Positions 29,901 to 36,701 of a DNA stretch of 38,633 nucleotides are shown here, in pieces. The notes below the pieces were generated by a model that was not told where the DNA came from, ran no database searches, and was given only the letters and a program-made list of their open reading frames with translations. The position numbers and the translations under genes are program-made. Origin of the DNA: Marinobacter sp. (lineage in GTDB: Bacteria > Pseudomonadota > Gammaproteobacteria > Pseudomonadales > Oleiphilaceae); contig JACIZI010000032.1 in NCBI GenBank assembly GCA_014359475.1, positions 1 to 38,633 on the forward strand. Reading direction: 5' to 3'. Every line of letters starts with the position of its first letter. Within the stretch, counting starts at the first letter, position 1.

Positions 29901-30085
29901 AAGCCTTTCACAAGGTCGGAACTGGCACCGGGGTAGGCCGTTGTGACGGTCACGGTGGTGCTCTCGAGTTCTGGATACTGGCGTATCTCCATTTCCATTG
30001 CAGCCCGGGCACCGAGCAGCAATATCAGCAGACTGACCACTGTGGCCAGAACCGGCCGATGTATGAATATGTCGGTAAAGCGCAT
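26999..30085 (-). CDS. RND multidrug efflux permease
   Basis: Inner-membrane proton-driven efflux pump of the HAE-1 RND class, 1028 residues, the usual length, with 12 predicted membrane helices and two large periplasmic loops. The central helix shows the proton-relay signature G-L-V-V-D-D-A-I-I-M-V-E-N with two adjacent aspartates. It resembles the MexW/AcrB group. The start codon shares one base with the adaptor stop (TAATG). No outer-membrane channel is encoded here, so a TolC-like protein must come from elsewhere. The drug range cannot be read from sequence. Confidence 0.95.
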   Translation of the reverse strand: MRFTDIFIHRPVLATVVSLLILLLGARAAMEMEIRQYPELESTTVTVTTAYPGASSDLVKGFITTPLQQAIAEASGIDYLTSRSTQGTSVIEAKMVLNYDANAALAEIQAKVASQRNVLPEDAQDPVITSTTGDTTALMYIAFYSDELAVPQITDYLTRVVQPKLQALSGVGKAELLGRKFALRAWLDPERLAAVDMTPQQVVQILLQNNYQAAVGNTEGRYTKISMTANTDVADPDQFRNLVVKQQNGSIIRLKDIARVELGSENYDTLALYKGQPATYVAIELAPGANPLTVAQLVKNELPGIKSQLPSGLNVRLAYDASDFIDNSIQEVISTLLEALVIVLVVVFLCLGSLRAAIVPSVAVPLSLVGGAFVMLMMGFSLNLLTLLSMVLAIGLVVDDAIIMVENVHRHIEEGESRFQAAISGAREMATPIIAMTTTLVAVYAPIGFMGGLVGSLFTEFAFTLAGTVVISGIVALTLSPMLSGKVLKPHGNPGKFEQLVEKTFSGLANGYKRALDSLMDTKSVVIFFAVVVLGSIYFMLMMSQSELAPTEDQGILFYQGLGPQTSNLEYLQEHGNEVQARMETVPGYEEDFMILGITSPNAVFGGFKMAPWSEREISQFEVQPKLAAELKKVTGLQTAVFPRPSLPGSGGGLPFQFVITTGESYERLNDVANEMLGKAMQSGNFMFLQKSIDFDRPVTRIKVDRDRVADLGLSMQNIGQALSSMLGGGYINRFSMQGRSYQVIPQVDKKFRLDEQALNEYYIRADNGELVPLSSVVSFEKDVEPSQRTQFNQLNSLTLEGVVMPGVTQGDAMAFIEQSAGEIFPQGFSYDYTGQSRQFAQQGSALAVTFFLSLLVIYLVLAAQFESWRDPFIILVSVPMSVAGAMAFIVLGFATMNIYTQVGLITLIGVVSKNGILIVEFANQLQVDKGLSKRQAVVEAAAIRLRPIIMTSLALIFAMVPLLIAVGPGAESRFAIGLTIATGLGIGTFFTVFVLPAFYILLGRDHHGTAESEYGDDEDLKENSQTS

Positions 30086-31182
30086 TATTCAGATGCCTCC
30101 GCCTGTTGGTCATCCTGGATGGTGACCCGTTGTCCCGCACGCAACCTGAGAAGCCCCTTGGCAACGACCTGCTCACCGGCTTCCAGCCCTTTGAGGACAG
30201 CCACCCGTCCGTCACGGGTTTCGCCTGTTTCGACGGTACGACGGTTGACGATCAGCTCGCCTTTGTCATTTTTGGCAACCACGAAAACAAAGTCGCCATA
30301 GGTGTTATAGGAAATGGCAGTGCGGGGAACCGTGACCAGTTCGCGGTCTTCAGGCTGAAGGGTCTGGACGGTTGCGAACATACCTGGGCGAAGCATGTTG
30401 TCGGAGTTGGCCAGGGTTGCGCGGATTCGCACGGTGCGGGTTTCCGGATTGACCGAGGTATTGATGGCGCTGACCTTGCCGCTGAAGGTCTGGTCCGGAA
30501 CCGAGGCTACGGTGGCAATTACCTTATAGCCTTTATCAACGCGGGGAAGCTCTTTCTCGGACAGAGTGTAGTCCACGTAGATCGGGTCCAGCATATTGAT
30601 CTCGACAATCGCTGTGCCGGTGGCGAGGTATTCACCCTGGTCCACCATCCGCAGGCCCAGCTTGCCGTCAAATGGTGCACGGATAACCTTTTTGCTCAGT
30701 TGGGCTTCCGCTTCATTAACCCTGGCCTGGGCGGCATCGTAATTTGCTTTTGCCTTGTCGTAGTCTGACTGGGAGACTGCCCGCTTGGGCAGCAGGTCAG
30801 ATACGCGTTCGAACTCCTGCCGGGCCAATTGTGCCTCTGCACGGCGGGTGCGTACCGCAGCCTGGTCGATGTCGGAATTCAGCCGGATAAGCACGTCGCC
30901 CTGGCGGACCATGTCCCCGGACTCGAAGTTGATTTCCTCAACCACGCCAGGTACCTCATTGGCGACCTGAATGCCGTTAACGGCTTCAGTGCCGCCCACA
31001 GCCTTGATGGCGGGGGTCCACTTTTCCTGCCGGGCTTCAGTCGCTGAAATAATGACGGGCGGCTGAGGCTGAGACAGTTTCTCTTTCATCTGGCCGAATT
31101 GCATGAATTTGTAGCCAAAAATGCCGCCGAGCACGACACCGAGAAAAATGATGACGATTAGAAAGCGGGAAGCCGTTTTCAT
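30085..31182 (-). CDS. RND efflux membrane-fusion adaptor
   Basis: Periplasmic adaptor of 365 residues linking the RND permease to an outer-membrane channel. An N-terminal membrane segment (about 7-25) is an uncleaved anchor; no lipobox is seen. The biotinyl-lipoyl half-motifs (V-P-G-V-V-E-E-I-N-F-E-S-G-D-M-V and I-R-A-P-F-D-G-K-L-G) flank a coiled-coil hairpin at about 100-160, followed by the beta-barrel domain with V-D-Y-T-L-S-E-K-E-L. It is the first gene of the two-gene operon. The 262-base gap upstream holds a perfect dyad (31332-31352). Confidence 0.94.
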   Translation of the reverse strand: MKTASRFLIVIIFLGVVLGGIFGYKFMQFGQMKEKLSQPQPPVIISATEARQEKWTPAIKAVGGTEAVNGIQVANEVPGVVEEINFESGDMVRQGDVLIRLNSDIDQAAVRTRRAEAQLARQEFERVSDLLPKRAVSQSDYDKAKANYDAAQARVNEAEAQLSKKVIRAPFDGKLGLRMVDQGEYLATGTAIVEINMLDPIYVDYTLSEKELPRVDKGYKVIATVASVPDQTFSGKVSAINTSVNPETRTVRIRATLANSDNMLRPGMFATVQTLQPEDRELVTVPRTAISYNTYGDFVFVVAKNDKGELIVNRRTVETGETRDGRVAVLKGLEAGEQVVAKGLLRLRAGQRVTIQDDQQAEASE

Positions 31183-31229
31183 AGTGCAGATCCTGATAGT
31201 GGTCAGTTTGTTTGGCAGTTGTACGGAAC

Positions 31230-31290
31230 AGGTTTGCTATTGGACGAACCCCGTGAGGCAGTCGGGGCTCAAAAGCGAATAGCATCCTAT
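31230..31290. promoter_or_regulatory. Nested hairpin in the adaptor/J-domain divergent gap
   Basis: TGCTATT near 31234 pairs with AATAGCA near 31280, and inside it CCCCG near 31248 pairs with CGGGG near 31263. The position just upstream of the adaptor gene suggests a 5' leader structure or operator. Only the pairing is seen. Confidence 0.25.
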
Positions 31291-31331
31291 ACAAGGTGAG
31301 CGTCTTTGTCACGAGTTCGAAGGCAAAGGAA

Positions 31332-31352
31332 TGTATTCTGCAGCAGAATACA
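31332..31352. promoter_or_regulatory. Perfect 21-base dyad upstream of the efflux operon
   Basis: TGTATTCTGC at 31332-31341 and GCAGAATACA at 31343-31352 are exact inverted copies around one central A. This is the form expected of an operator for a dimeric repressor such as a TetR- or MarR-type protein. It lies 150 bases upstream of the adaptor start and 93 bases upstream of the J-domain gene. No repressor gene of that kind is adjacent. Confidence 0.45.
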
Positions 31353-31444
31353 AGACAATGCGAGGGCCGGTGTTACGGGTGTCCCTGGCATTGTTTGAGC
31401 TATGCTGCGACAGATTTCATTGACTCTTTATACGAGTGATTTTA

Positions 31445-31942
31445 ATGCATTGGGTATTGGGAATTATTCTGACTATCGTTTTATTTGTGGGTCTGAGCAA
31501 GTGGAACGAGCTGGACCCGCCTGCCCGCAAGGCTGCAACCTGGAAAGTGGTGCTGGGTGCGGGGGCTGCCGTACTGTTGCTGCTGGTGCTGACTGGCCGG
31601 GTGCATGTACTGACAGCGGCCGTTGCCGGGCTGCTCCCTCTGCTGCGCAAACTGCCGATGCTGCTCAAGCTGCTGCCCTGGGTGAAGAAGGTGGCGGGCC
31701 AGCAGCAAAATAGTGGCGGACCCGGAGGGCAGCGGCGGCAGGAGGCTACTGCAAACAATGGTGAAATGACGGTGGCGGAGGCCTGCCGGGTACTGGGCGT
31801 GGACCGGGGGTGTAGTCGTGAGGAAGTGGTGACTGCCCACCGCCGTCTGATCCAGAAACTGCACCCGGACAGGGGCGGCAATGATTATCTGGCAGCCCGG
31901 GTCAATGAAGCCAAAGAGGTGCTGCTCCGGCAGTTCTCCTGA
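31445..31942 (+). CDS. Membrane-anchored J-domain protein (Tim14-like)
   Basis: A 165-residue protein from the ATG at 31445 (a GTG at 31436 would add three residues). One membrane helix at the N-terminus (about 3-20) and a second hydrophobic segment at about 35-50 precede a basic amphipathic stretch (L-L-R-K-L-P-M-L-L-K-L-L-P-W-V-K-K), a glutamine/glycine-rich linker and a C-terminal J domain with H-P-D-R-G-G near residue 140. The R-R-L-I-Q-K-L-H-P-D-R-G-G pattern is like mitochondrial Pam18/Tim14. It probably recruits DnaK to the inner membrane; partner and client are unknown. It runs convergent to the secretin-N-like gene, with stops 4 bases apart. Confidence 0.8.
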   Translation: MHWVLGIILTIVLFVGLSKWNELDPPARKAATWKVVLGAGAAVLLLLVLTGRVHVLTAAVAGLLPLLRKLPMLLKLLPWVKKVAGQQQNSGGPGGQRRQEATANNGEMTVAEACRVLGVDRGCSREEVVTAHRRLIQKLHPDRGGNDYLAARVNEAKEVLLRQFS

Positions 31943-31946
31943 GGGA

Positions 31947-32732
31947 TCACATCACCTCGACACGCACCTCGAATACCTGGTTGTTCCGGCTATCGCCGCC
32001 CACTTGATAGGTAATTCCGTTTTCTTCCACGGCACGGGTCTCGCGGGCGCTCCCGAGCTCCACCCATTCCCCGGTGGTTACACGGCGTATGGTCATCACC
32101 GCTTCTGTCTCATAGCCCTGGATATCGTTCTCCGGGTCATTCTCGAACGACATGATGGTCAGTTCGACCATCTGGTCGGAAATGACCTGGGGGCTGACCA
32201 GAAAACCACTGCGGGTTTCCACCTGTTGTAGAATCGCAGCCGGGTTTCGCCCACCCCGAATGGCGACGGGAAGGGTGCGAACCTGCCCCTGGGTAATGTG
32301 CGCAGACTGCCCGCCCTGAACCACCACCGACCGCTCCTGCCGGCTTCGGGTAGTGGTGACCTTGCGCTCTGCCTGCACCGACACCTGACTACCGTTGGCT
32401 GAAACGCCGCCACCGCTGCGTGCACCGGACCCTGTCTGGCGGCTGCGGACCGTAATGCGCATCTGTGCCGGGGCCACATCCAGGGTCTGGATCAGTCGGC
32501 CGGCCTCATCCAGAGCCTCGGCATCGCCTCGGATAACCAGTTGCTGCCCCTGGGCGGTCACACGAATCTGCCCGTCGCCATACAACTGGCGGATCTGGCC
32601 GGCGATATCCTCCGCCGTCCGGTTATTAACCTTATAGGTGCGGGACTCTATCGCCGCCTGGGCCAGGGAAGTCGTTGTCAGCAGCAGAACCACAGCGAAC
32701 AGTGAAGAAAATGAGCGCTGGAACCGGGCCAT
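31947..32732 (-). CDS. Secretin N-domain-like exported protein
   Basis: A 261-residue protein with a cleavable signal peptide ending A-Q-A near residue 27 (M-A-R-F-Q-R-S start, hydrophobic core L-F-A-V-V-L-L-L). The mature N-terminus (about 28-90) resembles the NolW/secretin N0-N1 ring domain: Y-K-V-N-N-R-T-A-E-D-I, then L-V-I-R-G-D-A-E-A-L-D-E-A-G-R-L-I-Q-T-L-D-V. A Gly/Ser-rich linker follows, and a C-terminal part with I-T-Y-Q-V-G-G and a beta-rich end. No secretin beta-barrel domain is present, so it is not a full secretin. The start has GGAGAAC before it. Function is unknown. Confidence 0.7.
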   Translation of the reverse strand: MARFQRSFSSLFAVVLLLTTTSLAQAAIESRTYKVNNRTAEDIAGQIRQLYGDGQIRVTAQGQQLVIRGDAEALDEAGRLIQTLDVAPAQMRITVRSRQTGSGARSGGGVSANGSQVSVQAERKVTTTRSRQERSVVVQGGQSAHITQGQVRTLPVAIRGGRNPAAILQQVETRSGFLVSPQVISDQMVELTIMSFENDPENDIQGYETEAVMTIRRVTTGEWVELGSARETRAVEENGITYQVGGDSRNNQVFEVRVEVM

Positions 32733-32801
32733 GATGTTCTCCGCAGAAAATGGATCTGATCCCCGGAACGGTAAAAACCAGTTGCAGGAATACGGACCGA
32801 G

Positions 32802-32831
32802 GTTATATGTCCAAAAGCATGAAGACCTCAA
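32802..32831 (-). promoter_or_regulatory. Candidate promoter of the secretin-N-like gene
   Basis: Read on the minus strand, TTGAGG (32826-32831) and TATAAC (32802-32807) are 18 bases apart, about 70 bases upstream of the start. A TTGACA nearby (further upstream on that strand) is an alternative -35. The rest of the 250-base gap up to 32981 holds nothing I can name. Confidence 0.3.
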
Positions 32832-32981
32832 ACGCGGCCTGTCAATTGAAACTTGTGAAAGCTTTCAGTGAAAACCTGAAGGCGGCGGCCACCGGACTCA
32901 AAAAGCCCCACCCGTTTCCCTTTCGTGTCGTGGGCCATGCACGAACCAGAACCACTAAAAACGAAGTTCCGGAAACCAGGC

Positions 32982-33629
32982 TCAGTCTCCGGATTCCTCA
33001 CCAGAAACGGTAGACAACAGAAGCTGCCCCGCAAGGGCAAGCAGCACGCCACCCATCAGGCGATCCAGCCAGTGCCCGAAGCGCCCGAAGGCGCGCCGCA
33101 CCCGGGGCAGGGTGAAAAACCTCGCTACCAACGCAAACCACAACCCTGTGGCCAGCGCCATGTAAAGCCCATAAGCCGCCTGCACTCCCACCGGCGTACC
33201 TGGGCTGATGACCACCGAGAACAGCGAGACAAAAAACAACGTCGCCTTCGGATTCAGTACATTCGTCAGAAACCCCAGCCGGAAGGCTGCAAACCCGGAC
33301 TGGGCCGGAGTATTGTCGGTATCCACGTGGATTGCGCCGGCGTTTGACCTGAGACACTGGATCGCAATCCACGTCAGGTAGAGTGCACCGATAAGTTTCA
33401 GGATACTGAACAGCGTCAGGGATTGCTGAATGATAATACCGATGCCCAGCAGCGAATAGGTGATATGCACGAAAATGCCAGTGCCAATACCAACAGCGCT
33501 CAGCAGGGCATTGCGGCGGCTTTGCAGCAGCGCCTGGCGGATCATGATGGCGAAATCCGGGCCGGGGCTGGCGACGGCAAGCAGGTGAACAATGGCAACG
33601 GTGGCGAACTCGGCCCGGTAATCGTGCAT
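32982..33629 (-). CDS. LysE/RhtB family exporter
   Basis: Inner-membrane amino-acid exporter family (LysE/RhtB), 215 residues from the ATG at 33629, which has AGGAG 11 bases upstream; a longer frame to 33674 adds 15 residues before it. The hallmark S-P-G-P-D-F lies after the first helix, followed by further hydrophobic segments and the conserved F-L-T-N-V-L-N-P-K-A in the middle. Relatives export threonine, homoserine, lysine or other amino acids; the substrate here is not known. It is divergent from the lipoamide-dehydrogenase-like gene at 33758. Confidence 0.9.
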   Translation of the reverse strand: MHDYRAEFATVAIVHLLAVASPGPDFAIMIRQALLQSRRNALLSAVGIGTGIFVHITYSLLGIGIIIQQSLTLFSILKLIGALYLTWIAIQCLRSNAGAIHVDTDNTPAQSGFAAFRLGFLTNVLNPKATLFFVSLFSVVISPGTPVGVQAAYGLYMALATGLWFALVARFFTLPRVRRAFGRFGHWLDRLMGGVLLALAGQLLLSTVSGEESGD

Positions 33630-33757
33630 CTGGCTCTGATCTCCTGACAGTTGGCGGAACGTAAGTTCAGGCATTAGGGTTTAAACTGGAAAGGATAGAG
33701 GTACAGGCGCACAAAATCCTGTGTTAAATACAACCTAATAACCTGACGGAGTGGACT

Positions 33758-35197
33758 GTGGATAAACGACATGCAGATGTGGCGGTGATTGGTGCCGGCA
33801 CCGCCGGTATGGTGGCCTACAAGCAGGCTACCAGGCACACCGACTCGGTGCTGTTGATTGAGGGCGAACAGTACGGCACCACCTGTGCCAGGGTAGGCTG
33901 TATGCCCAGCAAGCTGCTGATTGCCGCCGCCGAAGTGGCACACCAGGTGGGGCAGGCAAAGACGTTTGGTGTCGAACCCGGCGAGGTCCGGATCAATGGT
34001 CCGGCGGTGATGGAGCGGGTGCGCACCGAGCGCGACAAGTTTGTAGCTCCGGTGGTGAAATCCATGGAATCCCTGCCGGAAGAACATCGCCTGATGGGAC
34101 ACGTGCGGTTTATCGACAGCCACCGGCTGATGGTCGGTGACCAGACCGAGGTCCATGCAGAGCGCATTGTGATTGCCACCGGCTCTCGTCCCAATATCCC
34201 CGGTATTCTCAAGGAAGCTGAAGACCGCCTGGTGGTGAACGACGATGTGTTCGACTGGCAGGACCTGCCCGGTTCCATAGCGGTTTTTGGTCCGGGTGTG
34301 ATCGGCGTGGAACTTGGTCAGGCCCTGAGCCGGCTTGGGGTTCGCGTACGCCTGTTCGGTGTCAGCGGTGGGCTGGCGGGTATCCGGGACGAGGTGGTCC
34401 GTGACTATGCCCTGAAAACCTTCAGCGAAGAAATGGTCCTGAGCCCCAAAGCAGACACCAGGCGTGTGGAGCGGGTGGATGGGGGCGTGCAAATCACCTG
34501 GGAAGAAGACGGACAGGAGCACCAGGAAACCTTCGACTACCTGCTGGCGGCCACCGGTCGTCGGCCCAACATCGACCACCTGGATATCCAGAACGCCGGT
34601 ATCGAAACCGATGACCGGGGTATGCCGCTATTTGACCCCTACACCATGCGTTGCGGCGACAGCCACATCTTTATCGCAGGGGATGTCAACAATGACCGGC
34701 CCCTGTTGCATGAAGCGGCCGACGAAGGCGGAATTGCGGGCGATAACGCCGGCGCCTGGCCGGATATCAGGGCAGGGCATCGCAAAGTGCCTCTGTCGGT
34801 GGTCTTCACTGACCCGCAAATCGCCAGTGTGGGGTTGTCGCCGCAACAGGTCAATGAACGGTGCGCTGGATGTTTCGCCGTGGGTGAGGTGTCATTCGAA
34901 GATCAGGGGCGCAGCAAGGTGATCGGCAAGAACCGGGGCCTGCTGCGGGTCTATGGTGAGCATGGCAGTGGCATCTTCATGGGTGCCCAGATGTTCGGCC
35001 CGGCGGCCGAACACATCGCCCATCTGCTGGCCTGGTGTGCCCAGAAGCGCATGACCGTGAATGAGATGCTGGAAATGCCGTTCTACCATCCGGTGATTGA
35101 GGAGGGGCTGCGAACGGCTCTGAAAGACCTGGGCAGGAAGCTGAGAATGGGCCCTGAAGGGGGCGACGACTGCATGGACTGTGGGCCGGGGGGCTGA
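33758..35197 (+). CDS. Dihydrolipoyl dehydrogenase-like flavoprotein
   Basis: Pyridine-nucleotide disulfide oxidoreductase of 479 residues. FAD motif G-A-G-T-A-G at 12-17; redox-active Cys43 and Cys48 in T-C-A-R-V-G-C-M-P-S-K; NAD motif G-P-G-V-I-G in the middle; A-G-D-V-N near residue 310; and the C-terminal His444/Glu449 pair in Y-H-P-V-I-E-E. The closest roles are dihydrolipoamide dehydrogenase or a relative such as mercuric or glutathione reductase; no E1/E2 genes lie beside it, so it is an orphan. A short C-terminal tail ends C-M-D-C-G-P-G-G, an extra CxxC. The start is GTG with GGAG upstream. Confidence 0.9.
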   Translation: MDKRHADVAVIGAGTAGMVAYKQATRHTDSVLLIEGEQYGTTCARVGCMPSKLLIAAAEVAHQVGQAKTFGVEPGEVRINGPAVMERVRTERDKFVAPVVKSMESLPEEHRLMGHVRFIDSHRLMVGDQTEVHAERIVIATGSRPNIPGILKEAEDRLVVNDDVFDWQDLPGSIAVFGPGVIGVELGQALSRLGVRVRLFGVSGGLAGIRDEVVRDYALKTFSEEMVLSPKADTRRVERVDGGVQITWEEDGQEHQETFDYLLAATGRRPNIDHLDIQNAGIETDDRGMPLFDPYTMRCGDSHIFIAGDVNNDRPLLHEAADEGGIAGDNAGAWPDIRAGHRKVPLSVVFTDPQIASVGLSPQQVNERCAGCFAVGEVSFEDQGRSKVIGKNRGLLRVYGEHGSGIFMGAQMFGPAAEHIAHLLAWCAQKRMTVNEMLEMPFYHPVIEEGLRTALKDLGRKLRMGPEGGDDCMDCGPGG

Positions 35198-35211
35198 CTC
35201 CCCGGCCACCA

Positions 35212-35478
35212 TCAAACGGTAGGCTGGTGCAGGTCGGTGCGGCTGGCGCTTGCATTCTTCTGGTGCCGTGCCCATATCTTCTCATGGAAGAAGTAGGCTA
35301 CGGTGTTGATGGACGGCTCCACCAGAGCGATCAGACTGCCGATGAGCAAGTCACCGGTCAGCATATAGGCAACGGAGAAAGCCACAAAGAAGTGAGTGAT
35401 CGCAAAGGTGATCGTCTTCAGCAGTGATTGATCTCCGTCCTGGTCGTGATTGTGTATGAACAGTTTCAGGGCACTCAT
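35212..35478 (-). CDS. DUF2061 membrane protein
   Basis: An 88-residue inner-membrane protein of the DUF2061 family, function unknown. The family pattern K-T-I-T-F-A-I-T-H-F-F-V-A-F-S-V-A-Y and A-L-V-E-P-x-I-N-T-V-A-Y-F-F-H-E-K-I-W is clear, with two membrane segments. The ATG has AGGAG 7 bases upstream. It is convergent with the flavoprotein gene (14 bases between stops) and divergent from dps. Confidence 0.88.
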   Translation of the reverse strand: MSALKLFIHNHDQDGDQSLLKTITFAITHFFVAFSVAYMLTGDLLIGSLIALVEPSINTVAYFFHEKIWARHQKNASASRTDLHQPTV

Positions 35479-35525
35479 GGCTTTGCTCCTGTTGAATTCT
35501 GATCGTTGGGCTTATTGGAACGCAG

Positions 35526-35554
35526 TTGAGAATTATTTGGAAATAAATTATACG
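35526..35554 (+). promoter_or_regulatory. Candidate promoter upstream of dps
   Basis: TTGAGA at 35526-35531 and TATACG at 35549-35554 are 17 bases apart in an AT-rich stretch that stands out from the GC-rich surroundings. The dps start is 154 bases further on, so a long leader or a second, closer promoter is possible. No convincing OxyR or IHF site was recognised. Confidence 0.35.
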
Positions 35555-35707
35555 GAGCGATCCGATAGCTTCAGCATATCGTTCTTTCGGAAGTGGGATT
35601 GGCTATAGCTATCGAGGGTATTGCATGTTCAAGGTTTTCTTCATTGCCCGGACCTGTGTACAGTGAAGGGCAGAACACTCGAAACCAGGCACTCAAGGAG
35701 GTGCGTA

Positions 35708-36181
35708 ATGAGTAAGAACTTCATCGGTCTTGATACAGAAAAAACGACCAAACTGGCCAGCGCGTTGAATGATCTGCTGTCCAACTACCAGATTTTCTAT
35801 ATGAACGTGCGTGGTTACCACTGGAACATCAAGGGCGATAACTTCTTCGAACTGCACGCCAAGTTTGAAGAACTGTACGACGACCTGCTGCTGAAAATTG
35901 ACGAGATTGCCGAGCGGGTACTGACGCTGGGCCATCGTCCTGCGCACGCCTACAGCACTTACATGGAAAAGTCTGAAATACCTGAGCGCAAGGACGTATC
36001 CGATGGCAAGGAGGCGGTTGACAACATCGTAGAGAGCTTCGCCAAACTGATTGGCAAACAGCGGGAACTGCTGCACCTGGCGGGTGAAGCGGACGACGAA
36101 GGCACCATTGCCCTGATGAGCGATTACATCTCCCAGCAGGAGAAAACGGTGTGGATGTACCGGAGCTACCTCGGTCAGTAA
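35708..36181 (+). CDS. dps: Dps/ferritin-like DNA-protection protein
   Basis: A 157-residue mini-ferritin that oxidises iron with peroxide, stores it in a 12-subunit shell and protects DNA. The ferroxidase residues are visible in Y-H-W-N-I-K-G (His), F-F-E-L-H-A-K-F-E-E-L-Y-D-D (His, Asp, Glu), typical of the family. The N-terminus is short and not strongly basic, so tight DNA binding may be weak. The ATG at 35708 has a textbook AAGGAGGT 5 bases upstream; a longer frame to 35621 is rejected. A hairpin without a T run follows (36206-36227), then the attC-like region. Confidence 0.95.
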   Translation: MSKNFIGLDTEKTTKLASALNDLLSNYQIFYMNVRGYHWNIKGDNFFELHAKFEELYDDLLLKIDEIAERVLTLGHRPAHAYSTYMEKSEIPERKDVSDGKEAVDNIVESFAKLIGKQRELLHLAGEADDEGTIALMSDYISQQEKTVWMYRSYLGQ

Positions 36182-36205
36182 GACCGGAAGCTCCAGCAGT
36201 GACTG

Positions 36206-36227
36206 GTGGCGACCTTCGGGTCGCCAC
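36206..36227 (+). terminator. Stem-loop downstream of dps
   Basis: GTGGCGACC at 36206-36214 pairs perfectly with GGTCGCCAC at 36219-36227 around a TTCG loop, a very stable hairpin 25 bases after the dps stop. There is no T run, so it may stabilise the message or terminate weakly. Confidence 0.5.
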
Positions 36228-36232
36228 GACTC

Positions 36233-36330
36233 CGGGCCTTGGAATGAAGGCGAAGTCGCAATGGAAAGGGTATCGCGTGACTGGCCTGTTCAGGCGGAAA
36301 AGCGGTCACCGTGCCGCCACTTGTTTTAGC
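36233..36330 (+). repeat. attC-like site A
   Basis: Shares the words GGAATGAAGGCGAAGTCGCA, GCGGAAAAGCGGTCACCG, GTGCCGCC and a final CTTGTTTTAGC with the three similar sequences at 36556, 36641 and 37782. The right end resembles the R-prime core of an integron attC site (GTT followed by purines), though changed. It is longer than the others because of an extra GC-rich segment around 36272-36292. Follows the 3' end of the truncated toxin gene. Confidence 0.45.
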
Positions 36331-36544
36331 TGTTCAACTCAGGATCTAAAAGAAATCTGCGCATCTGACTCTCTTCTCTCATGACGTGTAAGATAAGAAC
36401 GATGCCATCTTCGTTCCGATAAAAAATGCGGCAAGGTCTGACATACAGTTCACGATAGATCGAATCAGGCAACTCTGGTGGTACATGGCCGGACTCTGGA
36501 AACAGCTTAAGTCGCTCTACTGTTGAGAAGATTTCTTTCACAAG
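36326..36544 (-). pseudogene. ParE/RelE-type toxin lacking its N-terminus
   Basis: The last 72 codons match the C-terminal two thirds of a ParE/RelE-type toxin: F-P-E-S-G-H-V-P-P-E-L, then Y-R-E-L-Y-V-R-P-C-R-I-F-Y-R and I-L-H-V-M-R-E-E-S-Q-M. About 30 N-terminal residues including the start are missing. The open frame continues upstream to 36709, but that part is translated from the attC-like sequences B and C and is not toxin. No antitoxin gene sits beside it. It reads as a cassette gene broken at the border with site B; activity is not expected. Confidence 0.65.
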
Positions 36545-36555
36545 GCTGCTAGCAC

Positions 36556-36620
36556 ACGCGGCTACGGAATGAAGGCGGAGCCGCAGCGTAGTAGACGTCG
36601 CCGTGCCTGGTCCTCCACCA
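36556..36620 (+). repeat. attC-like site B (partial)
   Basis: Contains GCTACGGAATGAAGGCGGAG followed by CCGCAGCGTAG, a hairpin of the same kind as in sites A and D, and GTCGCCGTGCC on its right. The final GTT core is not seen, so this copy is incomplete. It abuts the point where the ParE-type gene is cut. Confidence 0.4.
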
Positions 36621-36640
36621 GTGATTCTATTTCTTTCAAT

Positions 36641-36701
36641 TGCTGCCGGTTTGGAGCTGCGAAGCAGCGGAAAATCGGTCGCTGTGCAGCCGCTGTTATG
36701 T
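36641..36701 (+). repeat. attC-like site C
   Basis: Reads GGAGCTGCGAAGCAGCGG, then AAAATCGGTCGCTGTGCAGC and ends CGCTGTTATG. The GTCGCTGTGC word and the GTTA core match site D. The stop codon of the reverse-transcriptase fragment (36696-36698) lies inside its right end, so the intron remnant adjoins it directly. Confidence 0.45.

Noticed and set aside
32828-33052. Small frame in the gap between the secretin-N-like and LysE genes
   Set aside because: It overlaps the LysE coding end, has no ribosome site and no recognisable family.
35479-35707. OxyR-type ATAG/CTAT boxes upstream of dps
   Set aside because: Some ATAG and CTAT words occur (near 35571 and 35604), but four half-sites with correct spacing are not present.
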